Notes under the pieces: model-generated
Told to the model about the DNA's origin: nothing
The model's input: the letters and a program-made list of their open reading frames with translations, nothing else
Database searches by the model: none
DNA from: Pandoraea horticolens
GTDB lineage: Bacteria; Pseudomonadota; Gammaproteobacteria; Burkholderiales; Burkholderiaceae
Assembly (NCBI RefSeq): GCF_902459555.1
Contig: NZ_CABPSM010000002.1
Coordinates: 62,001-126,000 of the forward strand
Length of the DNA: 64,000 bases
Direction of reading: 5' to 3'
In this document: positions 1 through 9,165 of the stretch, piece after piece
Layout: each line of letters opens with the position of its first letter
How positions within the stretch are numbered: position 1 is the first letter of the stretch
Position numbers and translations under genes: made by a program

Positions 1-74
1 TCATGCGAGCCTGGCGGTGTTCGGCCTGGACACATCCCCTGAGACGCCGCGCCTCGAGCGCTTGGAAAGTCCGT

Positions 75-105
75 ATTCTACTTGAGGTGGCCCCCGCGTT
101 TGCAA
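75..105 (-). promoter_or_regulatory. Possible minus-strand promoter at the left edge
   Basis: On the minus strand a TTGCAA hexamer (100-105) precedes TAGAAT (75-80) with a 19-nt spacer. It lies just past the cpoB terminator and could drive a gene whose ATG sits at position 4 to 2, right at the window edge. In related genomes queE often follows cpoB, but one codon is not enough to identify it. The spacer is longer than the ideal 17 nt. Nothing else is recognisable in bases 1-110. Confidence 0.25.
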
Positions 106-109
106 ACCC

Positions 110-140
110 CAAAAACGACAACGCCGCCCAAAGGCGGCGT
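110..140 (-). terminator. Rho-independent terminator of the tol-pal operon
   Basis: ACGCCGCC (121-128) pairs perfectly with GGCGGCGT (133-140) around a 4-nt loop. On the minus strand the stem is followed by TGTCG and a run of five T. It lies about 60 bases past the cpoB stop and ends the operon. Confidence 0.75.
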
Positions 141-201
141 CGTGCGCTTGACGAGTGTCCTCACACGGAAGGCAGGTTCGCGCAACCTCCCGAGGGGCGT
201 C

Positions 202-945
202 TTACTTCAGCTTGGCCACACGTTTCTTGGCCTCCGCTGCCGATTCGCTGTCCGGGTACTTGGCCACCAAATCATGCAACGTCTTTTTCGCTGCCGCAAT
301 CTGCCCGGATTCTGCCTGGTTGCTGGCGATCGCCAGCATGGCCTCGGCAGCCTTCGGGCTCGTCGGGTACTTCGTCACGATCCCTTGCAGCGTCGCAGTC
401 GAACCCTTCACATCCTTGTTGGCGTACTGCGCATTGCCAAGCCAGAACTGTGCTTCGGGTTGATACGGGCTGCCAGGATACTTGGCCGAAAAGGTCCGGA
501 AATCCGTTTGCGCACCCTTATAGTCACCGTTGCGGAATTTCGTCAGCGCGGCGTCAAAGACATCTTTCTCGCCCGGTTGGACGGTGCCTGTCACGCCGCC
601 GACGGTCATCTGCTGCGGTTCGAATTTCTTCAGACGGCCATCAAGGTCGTTGTAGAAATCCTTTTGACTTTGTTGCAGGTTTGCAAGCTGGTTTTTCAGA
701 TCTTCGTTCTGACCGCGCTGGTCGGCCAGATCACGCTGCAACTGCTGGATCTGGTTATTCAAATCCAGCACGCTGTGCGTGAGCCCCTCGATCCGCTGCT
801 TGTCCGAATCCAGACGGCTGCGGATGTCGAGGATCGCTTTGCGCGCCTCGTCGTCGTCGAACAATCCGGCATGCGCGAGCGGACTCAGCACCGCAGTGCC
901 GAGCATCGCCGCGTAGATCATGTTTTTAAGCAAACGAGACGTCAT
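202..945 (-). CDS. cpoB: Tol-Pal system protein CpoB (YbgF)
   Basis: Periplasmic accessory protein of the Tol-Pal machine. In E. coli it links outer-membrane constriction to septal peptidoglycan synthesis by PBP1B. The 247-residue product has a signal peptide (about 1-26, ending LAHA), then a heptad-rich coiled coil (about 38-108) that trimerises in homologues. The C-terminal half (about 125-245) holds TPR repeats rich in YP-S/G-P-Y and KYP-S/D-S turns. It is the last gene of the seven-gene tol operon; its ATG lies 10 nt after the pal stop and a terminator follows. Length and order match the family. Confidence 0.95.
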   Translation of the reverse strand: MTSRLLKNMIYAAMLGTAVLSPLAHAGLFDDDEARKAILDIRSRLDSDKQRIEGLTHSVLDLNNQIQQLQRDLADQRGQNEDLKNQLANLQQSQKDFYNDLDGRLKKFEPQQMTVGGVTGTVQPGEKDVFDAALTKFRNGDYKGAQTDFRTFSAKYPGSPYQPEAQFWLGNAQYANKDVKGSTATLQGIVTKYPTSPKAAEAMLAIASNQAESGQIAAAKKTLHDLVAKYPDSESAAEAKKRVAKLK

Positions 946-955
946 GACGATTCAA

Positions 956-1456
956 TCAATAAGCCAGATCGGCGCGACGGTCCTGGGCCCAACCGGCTTC
1001 GTCGGTACCCGTTGCCTTTTCCTTACCCAGCGAAACGGCTTCCATCTGGTTGGTGTTGGCACCCAGCGCCGACATGGCCTTCACCACGGCTTCGGCACGC
1101 TTCTGACCCAGGGCCAGGTTGTACTCGCTCGTGCCGCGCTGGTCGGTGTTGCCCTGAACCAGCACGTGACGTTGCGAGTACTTGTTCAGGAAGGCGGAGT
1201 GCGCCTGGAGCATCGGCGTGTACTGAGCGTCGACGTTGTACTGGTCGAAGCCGAAGTACACGCTACGCTTGGCGAGGGGGCCGTTCGGGTTGTTCAGTTC
1301 GTCAGCCGATGCGTCGACGGGGGCGACAGCGCGGGCGTCGGTCGTGGTCTGACCCTTGTTGGCGTTAGCCTGGTCGTCGAGCTTCACGCCCGACGAGCAA
1401 GCGGCCAGAGCGGCCAGCGAAGAGATGGCGAGGATGTTACGAAGCAGGGAACTCAT
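956..1456 (-). CDS. pal: Peptidoglycan-associated lipoprotein Pal
   Basis: Outer-membrane lipoprotein that binds diaminopimelate-containing peptidoglycan through an OmpA-like domain and partners with TolB and TolA. The 166-residue product starts at the ATG at 1456, 5 nt from a GGAGG Shine-Dalgarno site; an upstream in-frame TTG is ignored because that site lies between the two. The lipobox LAAC places the acylated cysteine at residue 20. The OmpA-type fold follows, with the NTDQRGTSEYN segment typical of Pal. It sits between tolB and cpoB in the classical order. Confidence 0.97.
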   Translation of the reverse strand: MSSLLRNILAISSLAALAACSSGVKLDDQANANKGQTTTDARAVAPVDASADELNNPNGPLAKRSVYFGFDQYNVDAQYTPMLQAHSAFLNKYSQRHVLVQGNTDQRGTSEYNLALGQKRAEAVVKAMSALGANTNQMEAVSLGKEKATGTDEAGWAQDRRADLAY

Positions 1457-1486
1457 ATGAGCCTCCAATTGATGTTGCTGTTGATG

Positions 1487-2779
1487 TTATTGCATGAAAG
1501 GGCCCCAGGAGGGTTCGCGAACTTCCCCTCCTCGAACCTGAAGAATCTGCCGGGTTTGCCCGTCCACCGAGACTGCCGCGAGAACCTTGCGGCCGCCGGA
1601 CTGCGTTGCATAAAGAATGTACTTGCCGTTCGCGGCAAAACTCGGTGACTCGTCGTGGCTGGTGTCGGTCAGAGCCGTAACATCGCCAGTACTCATATCC
1701 TGCACGCACAGCTTGAATCCGCCGCCTTGACGCGCGATAAACGCGAGCAACTTGCCATCGGGACTAATTCGCGGGCTGACGTTGTAACTCCCCTTGAAGG
1801 TGACGCGCTGTGCTCCGCCTTCACCTTCGCCACCGGCCGGCATCTTGTAGATTTGCGGACCACCGCCACGATCGCTCGTGAAGTAGATCCATTTGCCGTC
1901 CGGGGAATACTGCGGTTCGGTGTCGATCGCGCCGCTGCGCGACAGACGCTTGAGGCCGCCGCCGTTGGCATTGACCTGATAGATCTGCGTATTGCCGTCA
2001 CGCGAAAGAGCCACGGCGAGCCTGCTGCCGTCCGGTGACCATGACGGCGCGGAGTTGTTGCCCTTCTCGTTGGCCAGCACGGCACGGCGGCCCGTCGGCA
2101 GATCGTGGATGTACACGACCGGCTTGCGCTTCTCGAACGAAACGTAGGCCACCTTGGTGCCGTCCGGCGACCACGCCGGCGAGATGATCGGCTCGCGGCT
2201 ATTGAGCGCGACGCGCGCATCCTGGCCGTCAGAATCCGAAATCTGCAACTGGTAGTTGCTGCCGCTATGCAGAACGTACGACAGACGCGTGGCGAATACA
2301 CCGCGGTCGCCCAGCAGCTTCTGATAGATGTAGTCGGCAATCTTGTGTGCGGTCAGCCGGAGATTTGCCGCAGAAGAGGTGAGGGCCAGACCGCCGAGCG
2401 GTTGACCGTTCACGGCGTCGTACAGACGGAAGCTGACCTGGAAGTTGCCGTTACCCGCCGGGGCGATCGTGCCGGAGACGAACGCGTTCGCGCCCTTGGC
2501 GCGCCACGTGCCGAGATCGACCGAATCGTCCACGCCAACGGTGGCGCCGCCCGTATCGATCTGGTTGAAGCGGCCGCTGTTGCTCAGGTCGGCCTTGATC
2601 ACGGACACGATGTCCGTCGGCGCGACGCCTTTGAAGTTCGACACGGCGATCGGGTAGCGGTTGGTACCGACGCCATTGATCTCGACGGTGAGCGGGGTCT
2701 GCGCATGGGCGATCGTGCAAGCTGCGGTGAGCCAGGTGGCTACCAGCGCACGCCATGCATATTGACTGGAAATTCGCAT
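1487..2779 (-). CDS. tolB: Tol-Pal translocation protein TolB
   Basis: Periplasmic beta-propeller that shuttles between Pal and TolA. The 430-residue product has a signal peptide ending in IAHA at residue 26, an N-terminal alpha/beta domain (about 30-160), then a run of PD40 propeller blades with the signature S-P/W-x-PDG. At least four canonical copies are visible, plus a fifth with AANG in place of SPDG near the C-terminus. Length fits the family. The 102-nt gap to tolA is the longest inside the operon and could hold an internal promoter, though I see no convincing one. Confidence 0.97.
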   Translation of the reverse strand: MRISSQYAWRALVATWLTAACTIAHAQTPLTVEINGVGTNRYPIAVSNFKGVAPTDIVSVIKADLSNSGRFNQIDTGGATVGVDDSVDLGTWRAKGANAFVSGTIAPAGNGNFQVSFRLYDAVNGQPLGGLALTSSAANLRLTAHKIADYIYQKLLGDRGVFATRLSYVLHSGSNYQLQISDSDGQDARVALNSREPIISPAWSPDGTKVAYVSFEKRKPVVYIHDLPTGRRAVLANEKGNNSAPSWSPDGSRLAVALSRDGNTQIYQVNANGGGLKRLSRSGAIDTEPQYSPDGKWIYFTSDRGGGPQIYKMPAGGEGEGGAQRVTFKGSYNVSPRISPDGKLLAFIARQGGGFKLCVQDMSTGDVTALTDTSHDESPSFAANGKYILYATQSGGRKVLAAVSVDGQTRQILQVRGGEVREPSWGPFMQ

Positions 2780-2881
2780 GCGTTAGATTGGTCAGTTGCG
2801 CGTTGCAAGGGCCATTTTTACCACATCCAGATGAAAATGGACTCGCATTGCTCGGTTTTCGTTCCCATTTGACAACATTCC

Positions 2882-3907
2882 TCAGCCCTTTGGTCGGAGG
2901 TGAATGTCGAGCGTCGGGGGCGGGGCCTTGCCGTCGACACCGCGCGGCAAGGGGTCTGATTTTTTGATGGCGGCCATGGCGGCGGCGTCCCACGCGGGAT
3001 TGCCGCTCGACTTCGTCAACTGCATCGACAGGATGCTGCCGTCCGGTGCAATGCGTACAGCGACGATGGCCTGCGGGTTGCCCGTCGTATCGCCGGCATA
3101 GGCAATATTCGGCATGACCTTGGCACGCACGCGTTCGGCATAGCCTGCCGCGCCAGTACCGCCGCCGCCGGCGCCCGTGCCGCCGGCCTGTGTGCCCAGA
3201 CCGTTGCCGTTGGCGCCCGGCGTGCCGTTGGCCATGCCGCGCAACGCTGCCAGGCGCTCGGAGCGTGCCGCATCGGCCGCCTTTTGCGCGGCCGCTTCCT
3301 TCGCGGCCTTGGCCTTGGCCGCCTTGTCTTCCGCAGCCTTCTTCTGGGCATCGGCCACTTGCTGCTGCTTCAACTGTTCGGCCTTCTTAGCATCCTCTTC
3401 CTTCTGACGCTTCAACTCGTCGGCCTTCCTCTGATCGTTCAGCTTCTGCTGATGTGCTGCGTCCTCTGCGGCCGCTTTCTTGCGGGCGAGTTCGGCGGCC
3501 GCTTGCTGCTCGGCGAGTTGCTTCTGCTTGAGGGCTTCCTGACGCGCCTTTTCCTGTTGCGCCTCAAGCAGACGCGCCTGTTCGGCGGCTTGCTGTTCCT
3601 GCTTGCGCTTCTTCTGCTGGAGAGCGATGTCGGCGTCTTCTGCCTGCGGCGTGGGCGCGGCGATGGCGGGCGGCGTGGGCGTCGGCGCGGGCGTCACCAC
3701 CGGTGGCGTCGGCTCAGCAACTTCAGAGGGCGTCCACAGTTCGGCTTCAGAGCCGGCCGGCGAGCTGTTCTGCCAGCGCATGCCGTAGAAGAGCAGCGCG
3801 AACAGCAGCGCATGCATGAACAGCGCGAGGAGAAATGCCCGCCCCGTGCCCCGCTCATCCTTGCGCGGGCCAATGGGACGGTCGGAACGGGCTACAGTGC
3901 GGCTCAT
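2882..3907 (-). CDS. tolA: Tol-Pal inner-membrane protein TolA
   Basis: Inner-membrane protein that spans the periplasm and carries proton-motive energy from TolQR to Pal/TolB. The 341-residue product has a short basic cytosolic N-terminus and one membrane segment (about 24-45). A proline/threonine linker follows, then a long Ala/Lys/Gln/Glu-rich helix (about 95-225), a Gly-rich hinge and a TonB-like C-terminal domain (about 255-341). The start codon overlaps the tolR stop by 4 nt, so translation is probably coupled. Repetitive Ala-Lys coding explains the strong base bias at 3250-3650. Confidence 0.95.
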   Translation of the reverse strand: MSRTVARSDRPIGPRKDERGTGRAFLLALFMHALLFALLFYGMRWQNSSPAGSEAELWTPSEVAEPTPPVVTPAPTPTPPAIAAPTPQAEDADIALQQKKRKQEQQAAEQARLLEAQQEKARQEALKQKQLAEQQAAAELARKKAAAEDAAHQQKLNDQRKADELKRQKEEDAKKAEQLKQQQVADAQKKAAEDKAAKAKAAKEAAAQKAADAARSERLAALRGMANGTPGANGNGLGTQAGGTGAGGGGTGAAGYAERVRAKVMPNIAYAGDTTGNPQAIVAVRIAPDGSILSMQLTKSSGNPAWDAAAMAAIKKSDPLPRGVDGKAPPPTLDIHLRPKG

Positions 3908-4338
3908 TTCTGCTTGACGAGCAGGCCCACGCGCTTGACGCCCTGGGCCTTGAGATCGGACATCACGTTCATGACGATTTCATAGCGCACCGACTTATCG
4001 GCGGCAATGACAACCGGCTGATCCGGGTTCGCGGCCTGACGGCCTTGCAGGAAACCGGTCAGATCGCCCCCGCTCATGCGCTGCTCGATGGTGTTTTCAC
4101 CATCCTTGTAGCGCACCAGCATGCGGTTATCGGCTTCAATATTGACGACCACCGGCGGCGTTTGCTGCTGCGGGCTCGCGTTAGCCACGCTCGGCAAATT
4201 GACGATCGACGGCGCCACCAGCGGTGCGGCCACCATGAAAATGACGAGCAGCACCAGCATCACGTCGATGTACGGTACGACGTTGATGTCCGCCATGGCG
4301 CGACGGCCGCGGCGAGCGTTGCGCATAGAACCTGCCAT
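3904..4338 (-). CDS. tolR: Tol-Pal proton-channel protein TolR
   Basis: ExbD/TolR-family subunit that forms the proton path with TolQ. The 144-residue product has a basic N-terminus, then one membrane segment of the form YIDVMLVLLVIFMV. Asp25 inside it is the residue protonated in this family. The periplasmic domain follows. It starts 21 nt after tolQ and overlaps tolA by 4 nt. Confidence 0.96.
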   Translation of the reverse strand: MAGSMRNARRGRRAMADINVVPYIDVMLVLLVIFMVAAPLVAPSIVNLPSVANASPQQQTPPVVVNIEADNRMLVRYKDGENTIEQRMSGGDLTGFLQGRQAANPDQPVVIAADKSVRYEIVMNVMSDLKAQGVKRVGLLVKQK

Positions 4339-4359
4339 GTCTCGGCGCTCCCGGAGTGC

Positions 4360-5034
4360 TTAGTGAATCTGCCGTTGCAGGATGTTGGAGAACTCTTCGA
4401 TGAAGCTTTCGAAGCGGATCGACAGCCGGTCGATGTCGGTGGCGAAGCGGTTATAGGCAACCACGGCAGGGATAGCGGCGAACAGACCGATGGCCGTGGC
4501 CACCAGCGCTTCCGCGATGCCCGGCGCCACGTTGGCGAGCGTCGCTTGTTGCACGTTCGACAGGCCGCGGAATGCGTTCATGATACCCCACACCGTACCG
4601 AACAGGCCGATATACGGACTCACCGAACCGACCGACGCGAGGAACGGCAGGTTGGCTTCGAGCGAGTCCATTTCACGTTGATAGCAAGCACGCATGGCAC
4701 GGCGCGCACCGTCGAGAATGGCGTGCGGATCGTTCAGCCCCTTTTCGCTGGCTTTGATGTACTCGCGCATACCCGATTCGAAGATACGTTCGAGCGAACC
4801 CGTCTGATGGCGGTTGTTCAGCGCGCTTTGGTACAGCGCCTGAAGATCGCCGCCCGACCAGAAATCACGCTCGAAGCGCTCGGTTTGGGTGCGGGCGCGG
4901 CGAATCGCGAAGATCTTGCGGAAGATGTGTGTCCACGAGAGCAGGGAGAGCAGCAGCAGCAGGCCCATAACTGCCTGGGCGAGCACGCTGGCATGCATGA
5001 CCAGCGAAATAATGGAAAGATCTTGATCGGGCAT
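4360..5034 (-). CDS. tolQ: Tol-Pal proton-channel protein TolQ
   Basis: MotA/TolQ/ExbB-family inner-membrane protein, the stator partner of TolR. The 224-residue product has a first membrane helix at about 10-33 (rich in VLAQAVMGLLLLLSLLSW). A cytoplasmic loop follows, then the conserved pair of helices around SPYIGLFGTVWGIMNAF and EALVATAIGLFAAIPAVVAYN. The gene lies 39 nt after ybgC. Confidence 0.96.
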   Translation of the reverse strand: MPDQDLSIISLVMHASVLAQAVMGLLLLLSLLSWTHIFRKIFAIRRARTQTERFERDFWSGGDLQALYQSALNNRHQTGSLERIFESGMREYIKASEKGLNDPHAILDGARRAMRACYQREMDSLEANLPFLASVGSVSPYIGLFGTVWGIMNAFRGLSNVQQATLANVAPGIAEALVATAIGLFAAIPAVVAYNRFATDIDRLSIRFESFIEEFSNILQRQIH

Positions 5035-5073
5035 GGTGTGGTTATTGACTGACCGGAATTCTTGTCGTTGGCT

Positions 5074-5547
5074 TCAGGCGGCTGCCGGACGGGCAGGCTC
5101 CCCCGTTGCGGCGTTGACCGACTTGGCGGCCGATTGCATGACGAGGCGCACTTGCGCTGGGATTTTGCCTGGGCGCAGGGTGTGTGCTGCCACGCAGCCG
5201 ATTTTGATGCTTCCGCGCGCCAACAGTTCGCTGTGGCCGTCGGATGCTTCGCGCCAGGCCTGCTGTTCGAAATCGACGGAGGCGCCGCCAATGCGCTCGA
5301 TACGGCTTTTGATGGTGAGGAGATCGTCCAGCCGCGCGGGGCTCAGATAGTCGACGGCCGTCGAGCGCACGATGAAAATCATCCCGGTGCTGCGGGCCAG
5401 TTCGAGTTGCTCGATGCCGAGCGAACGGAGCCACTCGGTACGGGCCCGTTCAAAGAATTTTAAGTAGTTGGCGTAGAAGACGACGCCCCCGGCGTCCGTG
5501 TCCTCGTAGTAAACGCGAATTGACCAACTGGTATCAAAATCAGCCAT
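5074..5547 (-). CDS. ybgC: Tol-Pal-associated acyl-CoA thioesterase YbgC
   Basis: Hot-dog-fold thioesterase, the first gene of the tol operon. It carries the YbgC/FadM signature YYEDTDAGGVVFYANYLKFF, in which the Asp of EDTDAGG is the expected catalytic residue. I chose the ATG at 5547 (157 residues, MADFD); an ATG at 5556 adds three residues and neither has a good Shine-Dalgarno site. The C-terminus is Ala/Pro-rich and longer than in E. coli. Its link to Tol function is genomic context; the enzyme itself acts on short acyl-CoAs in homologues. Confidence 0.93.
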   Translation of the reverse strand: MADFDTSWSIRVYYEDTDAGGVVFYANYLKFFERARTEWLRSLGIEQLELARSTGMIFIVRSTAVDYLSPARLDDLLTIKSRIERIGGASVDFEQQAWREASDGHSELLARGSIKIGCVAAHTLRPGKIPAQVRLVMQSAAKSVNAATGEPARPAAA

Positions 5548-5732
5548 GCCGCGCATTGTATCGGAACCGGGCCGCAACGCGAGTTACGGAAACAGAATTT
5601 TTCAAACCGGGACGTTGACGTGATGTTTACGGATGATTATGCGATGGGCTGTGGTGCACCAAACTGGGGCGAAATGACGCGAATGCCCCGTGTGGCGGGG
5701 GATTGCGCTGGCGTCTGAGCGCAGCCCGTCTC

Positions 5733-5738
5733 TATAAT
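5733..5738 (+). promoter_or_regulatory. Consensus -10 box upstream of the oxidoreductase gene
   Basis: A perfect TATAAT lies 108 nt before the TTG start of the next plus-strand gene. No good -35 is found 16-18 nt upstream. This is the only strong element in the 5548-5846 divergent gap between ybgC and the oxidoreductase; no gene is visible there. Confidence 0.4.
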
Positions 5739-5846
5739 GATGGCTCGCAAGCCCCCTGAATTTCCGACAGGGCCATCGTATGCGCACGTCGGCATCGCGC
5801 CCCGTTTGAGCCCTTTCTTAGCGAATCAACCTGCGAGGCCCTCGAA

Positions 5847-6758
5847 TTGACTTCCCCCTCATCGCAAGCATCTTCCCTTCGCGTCGCGTTTCTCGGTCTG
5901 GGCGTGATGGGTTATCCCATGGCCGGTCACCTGCAACGCGCGGGTCATCAGGTCACGGTTTATAACCGTACCGCCGCCAAGGCGCAGCAATGGGCGAAGG
6001 AATATGGCGGCGCAACCGCCGCCACGCCGGCTGACGCGGTGCGCGACGCCGATATCGTTGCTGCCTGTGTGGGCAACGACGACGACCTGCGCAGCATCGT
6101 GCTCGGTAAGCACGGCGCCTTCGCCGGCATGAAGGCGGGCGCTGTTTTTGTCGACCATACGACGGCGTCGGCCGATGTGGCTCGCGAACTTTACGCGGTC
6201 GCCGGCGAGAAGGGCCTGCACTTTGTCGACGCCCCCGTGTCGGGCGGCGAAGCCGGCGCCAAGAACGGTGTGCTCACGATCATGTGCGGGGGCGACGCCC
6301 CAGCGTTCGACCGGGTGGCCGCCACGCTCGGCGCCTACGGTCGCGCCGTCACCCGTATCGGCGAGGCTGGCGCCGGGCAACTGGCCAAGATGGTCAATCA
6401 GATCTGTATTGCCGGACTCGTGCAAGGGTTGTCCGAGGCGGTCAACTTCGGCGAGCGCGCCGGTCTGGACATGCCACTCGTGCTCGACGTCATCAACAAG
6501 GGCGCAGCCGCGAGCTGGCAAATGGACAATCGCGGCCAGACCATGATCGACGGCAAGTTCGATTTCGGTTTCGCCGTGGACTGGATGCGCAAAGACCTGG
6601 GGCTGTGTCTGGCCGAAGGGCAACGCAACGGCGTCTCGCTGCCGGTCACGGCGCTCATCGACCAGTTTTATGGCGACGTGCAGGCGCTCGGTGGTTCGCG
6701 CTGGGATACGTCCAGCCTGATTCATCGCTTGCGCGTGCTGTCCGGCAAGAAGGCCTGA
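5847..6758 (+). CDS. NAD(P)-dependent oxidoreductase, 3-hydroxyisobutyrate dehydrogenase family
   Basis: Beta-hydroxyacid dehydrogenase of 303 residues, the usual length. The N-terminal Rossmann motif is GLGVMGYPMAGHL (residues about 17-29). The substrate-loop signature DAPVSGGEAGAKNG follows near 130, and the catalytic lysine sits in QLAKMVNQI. The start is a TTG at 5847, chosen because GAGG (5835-5838) lies 8 nt upstream and no ATG is suitably placed. The exact substrate (3-hydroxyisobutyrate, tartronate semialdehyde, or another) cannot be read from sequence. The IclR gene 304 nt downstream may be its regulator. Confidence 0.9.
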   Translation: MTSPSSQASSLRVAFLGLGVMGYPMAGHLQRAGHQVTVYNRTAAKAQQWAKEYGGATAATPADAVRDADIVAACVGNDDDLRSIVLGKHGAFAGMKAGAVFVDHTTASADVARELYAVAGEKGLHFVDAPVSGGEAGAKNGVLTIMCGGDAPAFDRVAATLGAYGRAVTRIGEAGAGQLAKMVNQICIAGLVQGLSEAVNFGERAGLDMPLVLDVINKGAAASWQMDNRGQTMIDGKFDFGFAVDWMRKDLGLCLAEGQRNGVSLPVTALIDQFYGDVQALGGSRWDTSSLIHRLRVLSGKKA

Positions 6759-7062
6759 GTCGCTTTGGCGGCATGAGCGTCACGGTGGCGGCGAGACGCC
6801 CGGCGGCACGCAGTGCTGCCGCCGTCCACCACCAGGCAGCGGGTATCAGGTATTTGGAATATCTCCGGGTTTGTCTCCAATCGTCAGCGGGTGCCGATTG
6901 GCACTAGAATGCGGAAAACGGGACGTCGCGGCGCGACGGTACGGCGGCGTGGCGGCTTGGGAGCGGGCTTGCGCGGTGGCGTGCCGAGGTTGGGCAGAAG
7001 GGAGACCGCCGCGAGCGATAACGATCTAGAACACAACTCGAACCCGAGATCCAGGTACCGAC
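6759..7062. other. Intergenic region before the IclR gene
   Basis: No gene is visible. A TAGAAT hexamer (6905-6910) could be a -10 box but has no matching -35. The segment TTGGAATATCTCC near 6855 contains a GGA-N5-TCC inverted pair that resembles IclR-family half-sites only loosely. Confidence 0.3.
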
Positions 7063-7821
7063 ATGAGCAATCAGTCGAACGCTGCGGCCGTCCGCGCATT
7101 TCGCATTCTCGAAATTCTCAGTGCCTCGGGCACGCCCATGACATTGGCGGAGATTGTCGCCGCCATTGGTCTGCCCAAGCAGACCGTGCACCGCATTCTC
7201 AAACAACTCGAAGCTGCCTGGCTGGTCACGCGTGAGGCCGGCAGCCGGCATTACGAGCCGTCGTCGCGGGTGCGGGCGATGGCCATCAATGCGCTCATGC
7301 ACGTGGGCCCGGCGGCCGCGCGTCATGCCATTCTTCAGCAACTGGTCGACAAGCTGGGCGAGACCTGCAATCTGTCGATGCTCTCGGGCGACGACCTCGT
7401 CTATCTCGATCGTGTGGAGACCGAATGGTCGCGCCAACTCAAGCTCTCGCCCGGTTCGCGCGTGCCGCTGCACTGCACGGCGAGCGGCAAGCTGCTGCTG
7501 GCGTTTTTGCCGCGCGCGCGCCGTGAGAAGCTGATCGCACATCTGCCGTTGCGCCCGCGTGCGGAGAACACCATCACCGATCTCGAAGACCTACGCGAAG
7601 AGTTGACGGAAACGCGCAAGCGCCGCGTGGGCACCAATAACGAAGAGCACGTGCCGGGCATGATTGCGGTGGCCGTGCCGGTGATGCTCGACCGCAATCG
7701 CGCGTGTGCCGCTATCGCGGTGCAGGCGAGTGCGCAGCATTGCACACTCGACAAGCTCATGACGTTCCTGCCCGACCTCGAGGCCGCGGCCGAGACGATG
7801 GCGGCGACGTTCAACGAATGA
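7063..7821 (+). CDS. IclR-family transcriptional regulator
   Basis: 252-residue regulator. A winged helix-turn-helix occupies about residues 8-72 (AFRILEILSASGTPMTLAEIVAAIG, then KQTVHRILKQLE). The IclR effector-binding domain fills the rest and holds the family segment LHCTASGKLLLAFLP and a late conserved AIAVQASAQHCT region. It probably controls the oxidoreductase upstream, itself, or both (inference from adjacency). The ligand is unknown. Confidence 0.93.
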   Translation: MSNQSNAAAVRAFRILEILSASGTPMTLAEIVAAIGLPKQTVHRILKQLEAAWLVTREAGSRHYEPSSRVRAMAINALMHVGPAAARHAILQQLVDKLGETCNLSMLSGDDLVYLDRVETEWSRQLKLSPGSRVPLHCTASGKLLLAFLPRARREKLIAHLPLRPRAENTITDLEDLREELTETRKRRVGTNNEEHVPGMIAVAVPVMLDRNRACAAIAVQASAQHCTLDKLMTFLPDLEAAAETMAATFNE

Positions 7822-7884
7822 GGCGCGAATAGCGCGAGTCAGGCGCACTATCGTTGCGCCACTTCACTTGCCGTCGTACCCCCC

Positions 7885-8472
7885 TCACTGCGCAGGAACG
7901 GCGCTCGCAGCAGCGTCTGGCATCGATGCGGTGGCAGGAACGGCCGGGGCGAGCGCGGCGAAGATCTGCTCGAGTTGCTTTGCGCCCTGCGCCGACTCAG
8001 CCTGCATGCGCGGCCCTATGAAGATGGGATCGAGAATCAGGAAAAGCAGATTCGGCGTGCGATAGATGAAGTCACGCTCGAAGCGAGTGCCGGTGCCGTC
8101 CGGCGTGAGCCTGTAGCGGACTTCACCCGACGGACGCCGGTTGACCTCGCCTTCGATGCGCCATTCGAGCGGCGGATTAGCGTCGACGACTTTCCAGTGA
8201 ACGATGCCGTGCCGGCCTGCGAGCCGGAATTCTTCGGCCACTTCCTCTCCCACCTTGAGCGGATGGTCGGTCGTCCCTTGCACGGTAATCGACGCCGGAT
8301 GCCACTTGGGCCAATTGCCCGGCGTGGTGGCGTAGTCGTAGACGACCTGCGGCGGCGCGCTCAGCGTGACGGTGTTCACCACATGTGTCTGGCGCTCGAA
8401 GGGGAGGGGAAGCAGCGAGAGCAGGGCGAGCAAGGCCACTGCCCCGAGGACGATCAGGAAGGCTCGCTTCAT
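7885..8472 (-). CDS. SRPBCC-family (polyketide cyclase/START-like) protein, membrane-anchored
   Basis: 195-residue product with an N-terminal hydrophobic helix (about 4-23) that looks like a signal anchor. An SRPBCC domain follows, seen as SAPPQVVYDYATTPGNWPKWHP and a C-terminal amphipathic helix. The tail is Ala/Pro-rich. I start at the ATG at 8472, 10 nt after the upstream ACT-protein stop; a longer frame would overlap that gene. Such domains bind hydrophobic ligands, but none can be named. Confidence 0.8.
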   Translation of the reverse strand: MKRAFLIVLGAVALLALLSLLPLPFERQTHVVNTVTLSAPPQVVYDYATTPGNWPKWHPASITVQGTTDHPLKVGEEVAEEFRLAGRHGIVHWKVVDANPPLEWRIEGEVNRRPSGEVRYRLTPDGTGTRFERDFIYRTPNLLFLILDPIFIGPRMQAESAQGAKQLEQIFAALAPAVPATASMPDAAASAVPAQ

Positions 8473-8482
8473 CGGCGCGCGC

Positions 8483-9013
8483 TCAGGCACCGGCAGGCGA
8501 ATCGAGTTCGACATCGACCATCAGGTCGTCGGCAAGGCTTTCCAGCGTCTCGCGCAGCGATTCCGTACTGACACTCGCCGGCACATGAAGGCGGGCTGTC
8601 GCGCGAAACAGCGTGCCGCCCGACATCGACCCCTCGACGCATTCCGTCGCAAGTTCGTCAATGCTGATGCCTCGCGAGAAAAGTACGTGCGAGATTTCCT
8701 TGACGATGCCGGGATGATCCTGCCCGACCAGATCGAGCTGAAGCGTACGGGCGGCCGGATCGGCGGCAGCACTTTGCGCGCGCGTGACGGTAATGCGCAG
8801 CCCGTGCGTTTCCAGCGCGTGCAGGGTTTGCGTGAGCGCGTCGGCGTTCTCGTCGGGGACTTGCAAATGAATGATGCCGGCGAACTGGCCGGCAAGATTG
8901 GCGAGGCGGCTCTCCAGCCAGTTGGCACCGGAGGCGCTTGCGCGATCGGCGATTGCATTGACCAGCCCCGGACGATCCGGGCCGATCACGTTGAGAATCA
9001 GGGACGTCGTCAT
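8483..9013 (-). CDS. ACT-domain protein, glycine cleavage repressor (GcvR)-like
   Basis: 176-residue protein with two ACT domains. The first begins LILNVIGPDRPGLVNAIAD and the second LQLDLVGQDHPGIVKEIS. This GcvR-like layout suggests amino-acid-responsive regulation by protein contact and not by DNA binding. The start at 9013 is preferred because GGAG lies about 7 nt upstream; an ATG at 9025 is possible. It is probably co-transcribed with the SRPBCC gene. There is no gcv operon in the window, so the GcvR role is by family only. Confidence 0.85.
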   Translation of the reverse strand: MTTSLILNVIGPDRPGLVNAIADRASASGANWLESRLANLAGQFAGIIHLQVPDENADALTQTLHALETHGLRITVTRAQSAAADPAARTLQLDLVGQDHPGIVKEISHVLFSRGISIDELATECVEGSMSGGTLFRATARLHVPASVSTESLRETLESLADDLMVDVELDSPAGA

Positions 9014-9165
9014 CACAGGCTCCATCGAAACTGAGGGGCAAGAGGCGGCGCAGGCCGCGCGCTTGCTCCGGCGGGGCCGTTGCGCGCAGCAGGCTCAAGT
9101 GTAGTGCAATCGCAGGGGGGGCCGCTACGGCGCGCTTTTGCGACGATGCAGATTTCGGTGCCGGC

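Noticed and set aside
1-70. A queE gene beginning at the left edge
   Set aside because: Only a possible ATG at 4 to 2 on the minus strand is visible; no protein sequence is available inside the window.
3250-3650. Apparent long repeat region with strong base skew
   Set aside because: Explained by the Ala/Lys/Gln-rich helix of TolA, which is low-complexity in all relatives.
6850-6870. IclR-type operator near TTGGAATATCTCC
   Set aside because: Only a short GGA-N5-TCC pair is present; too weak to call as a binding site.
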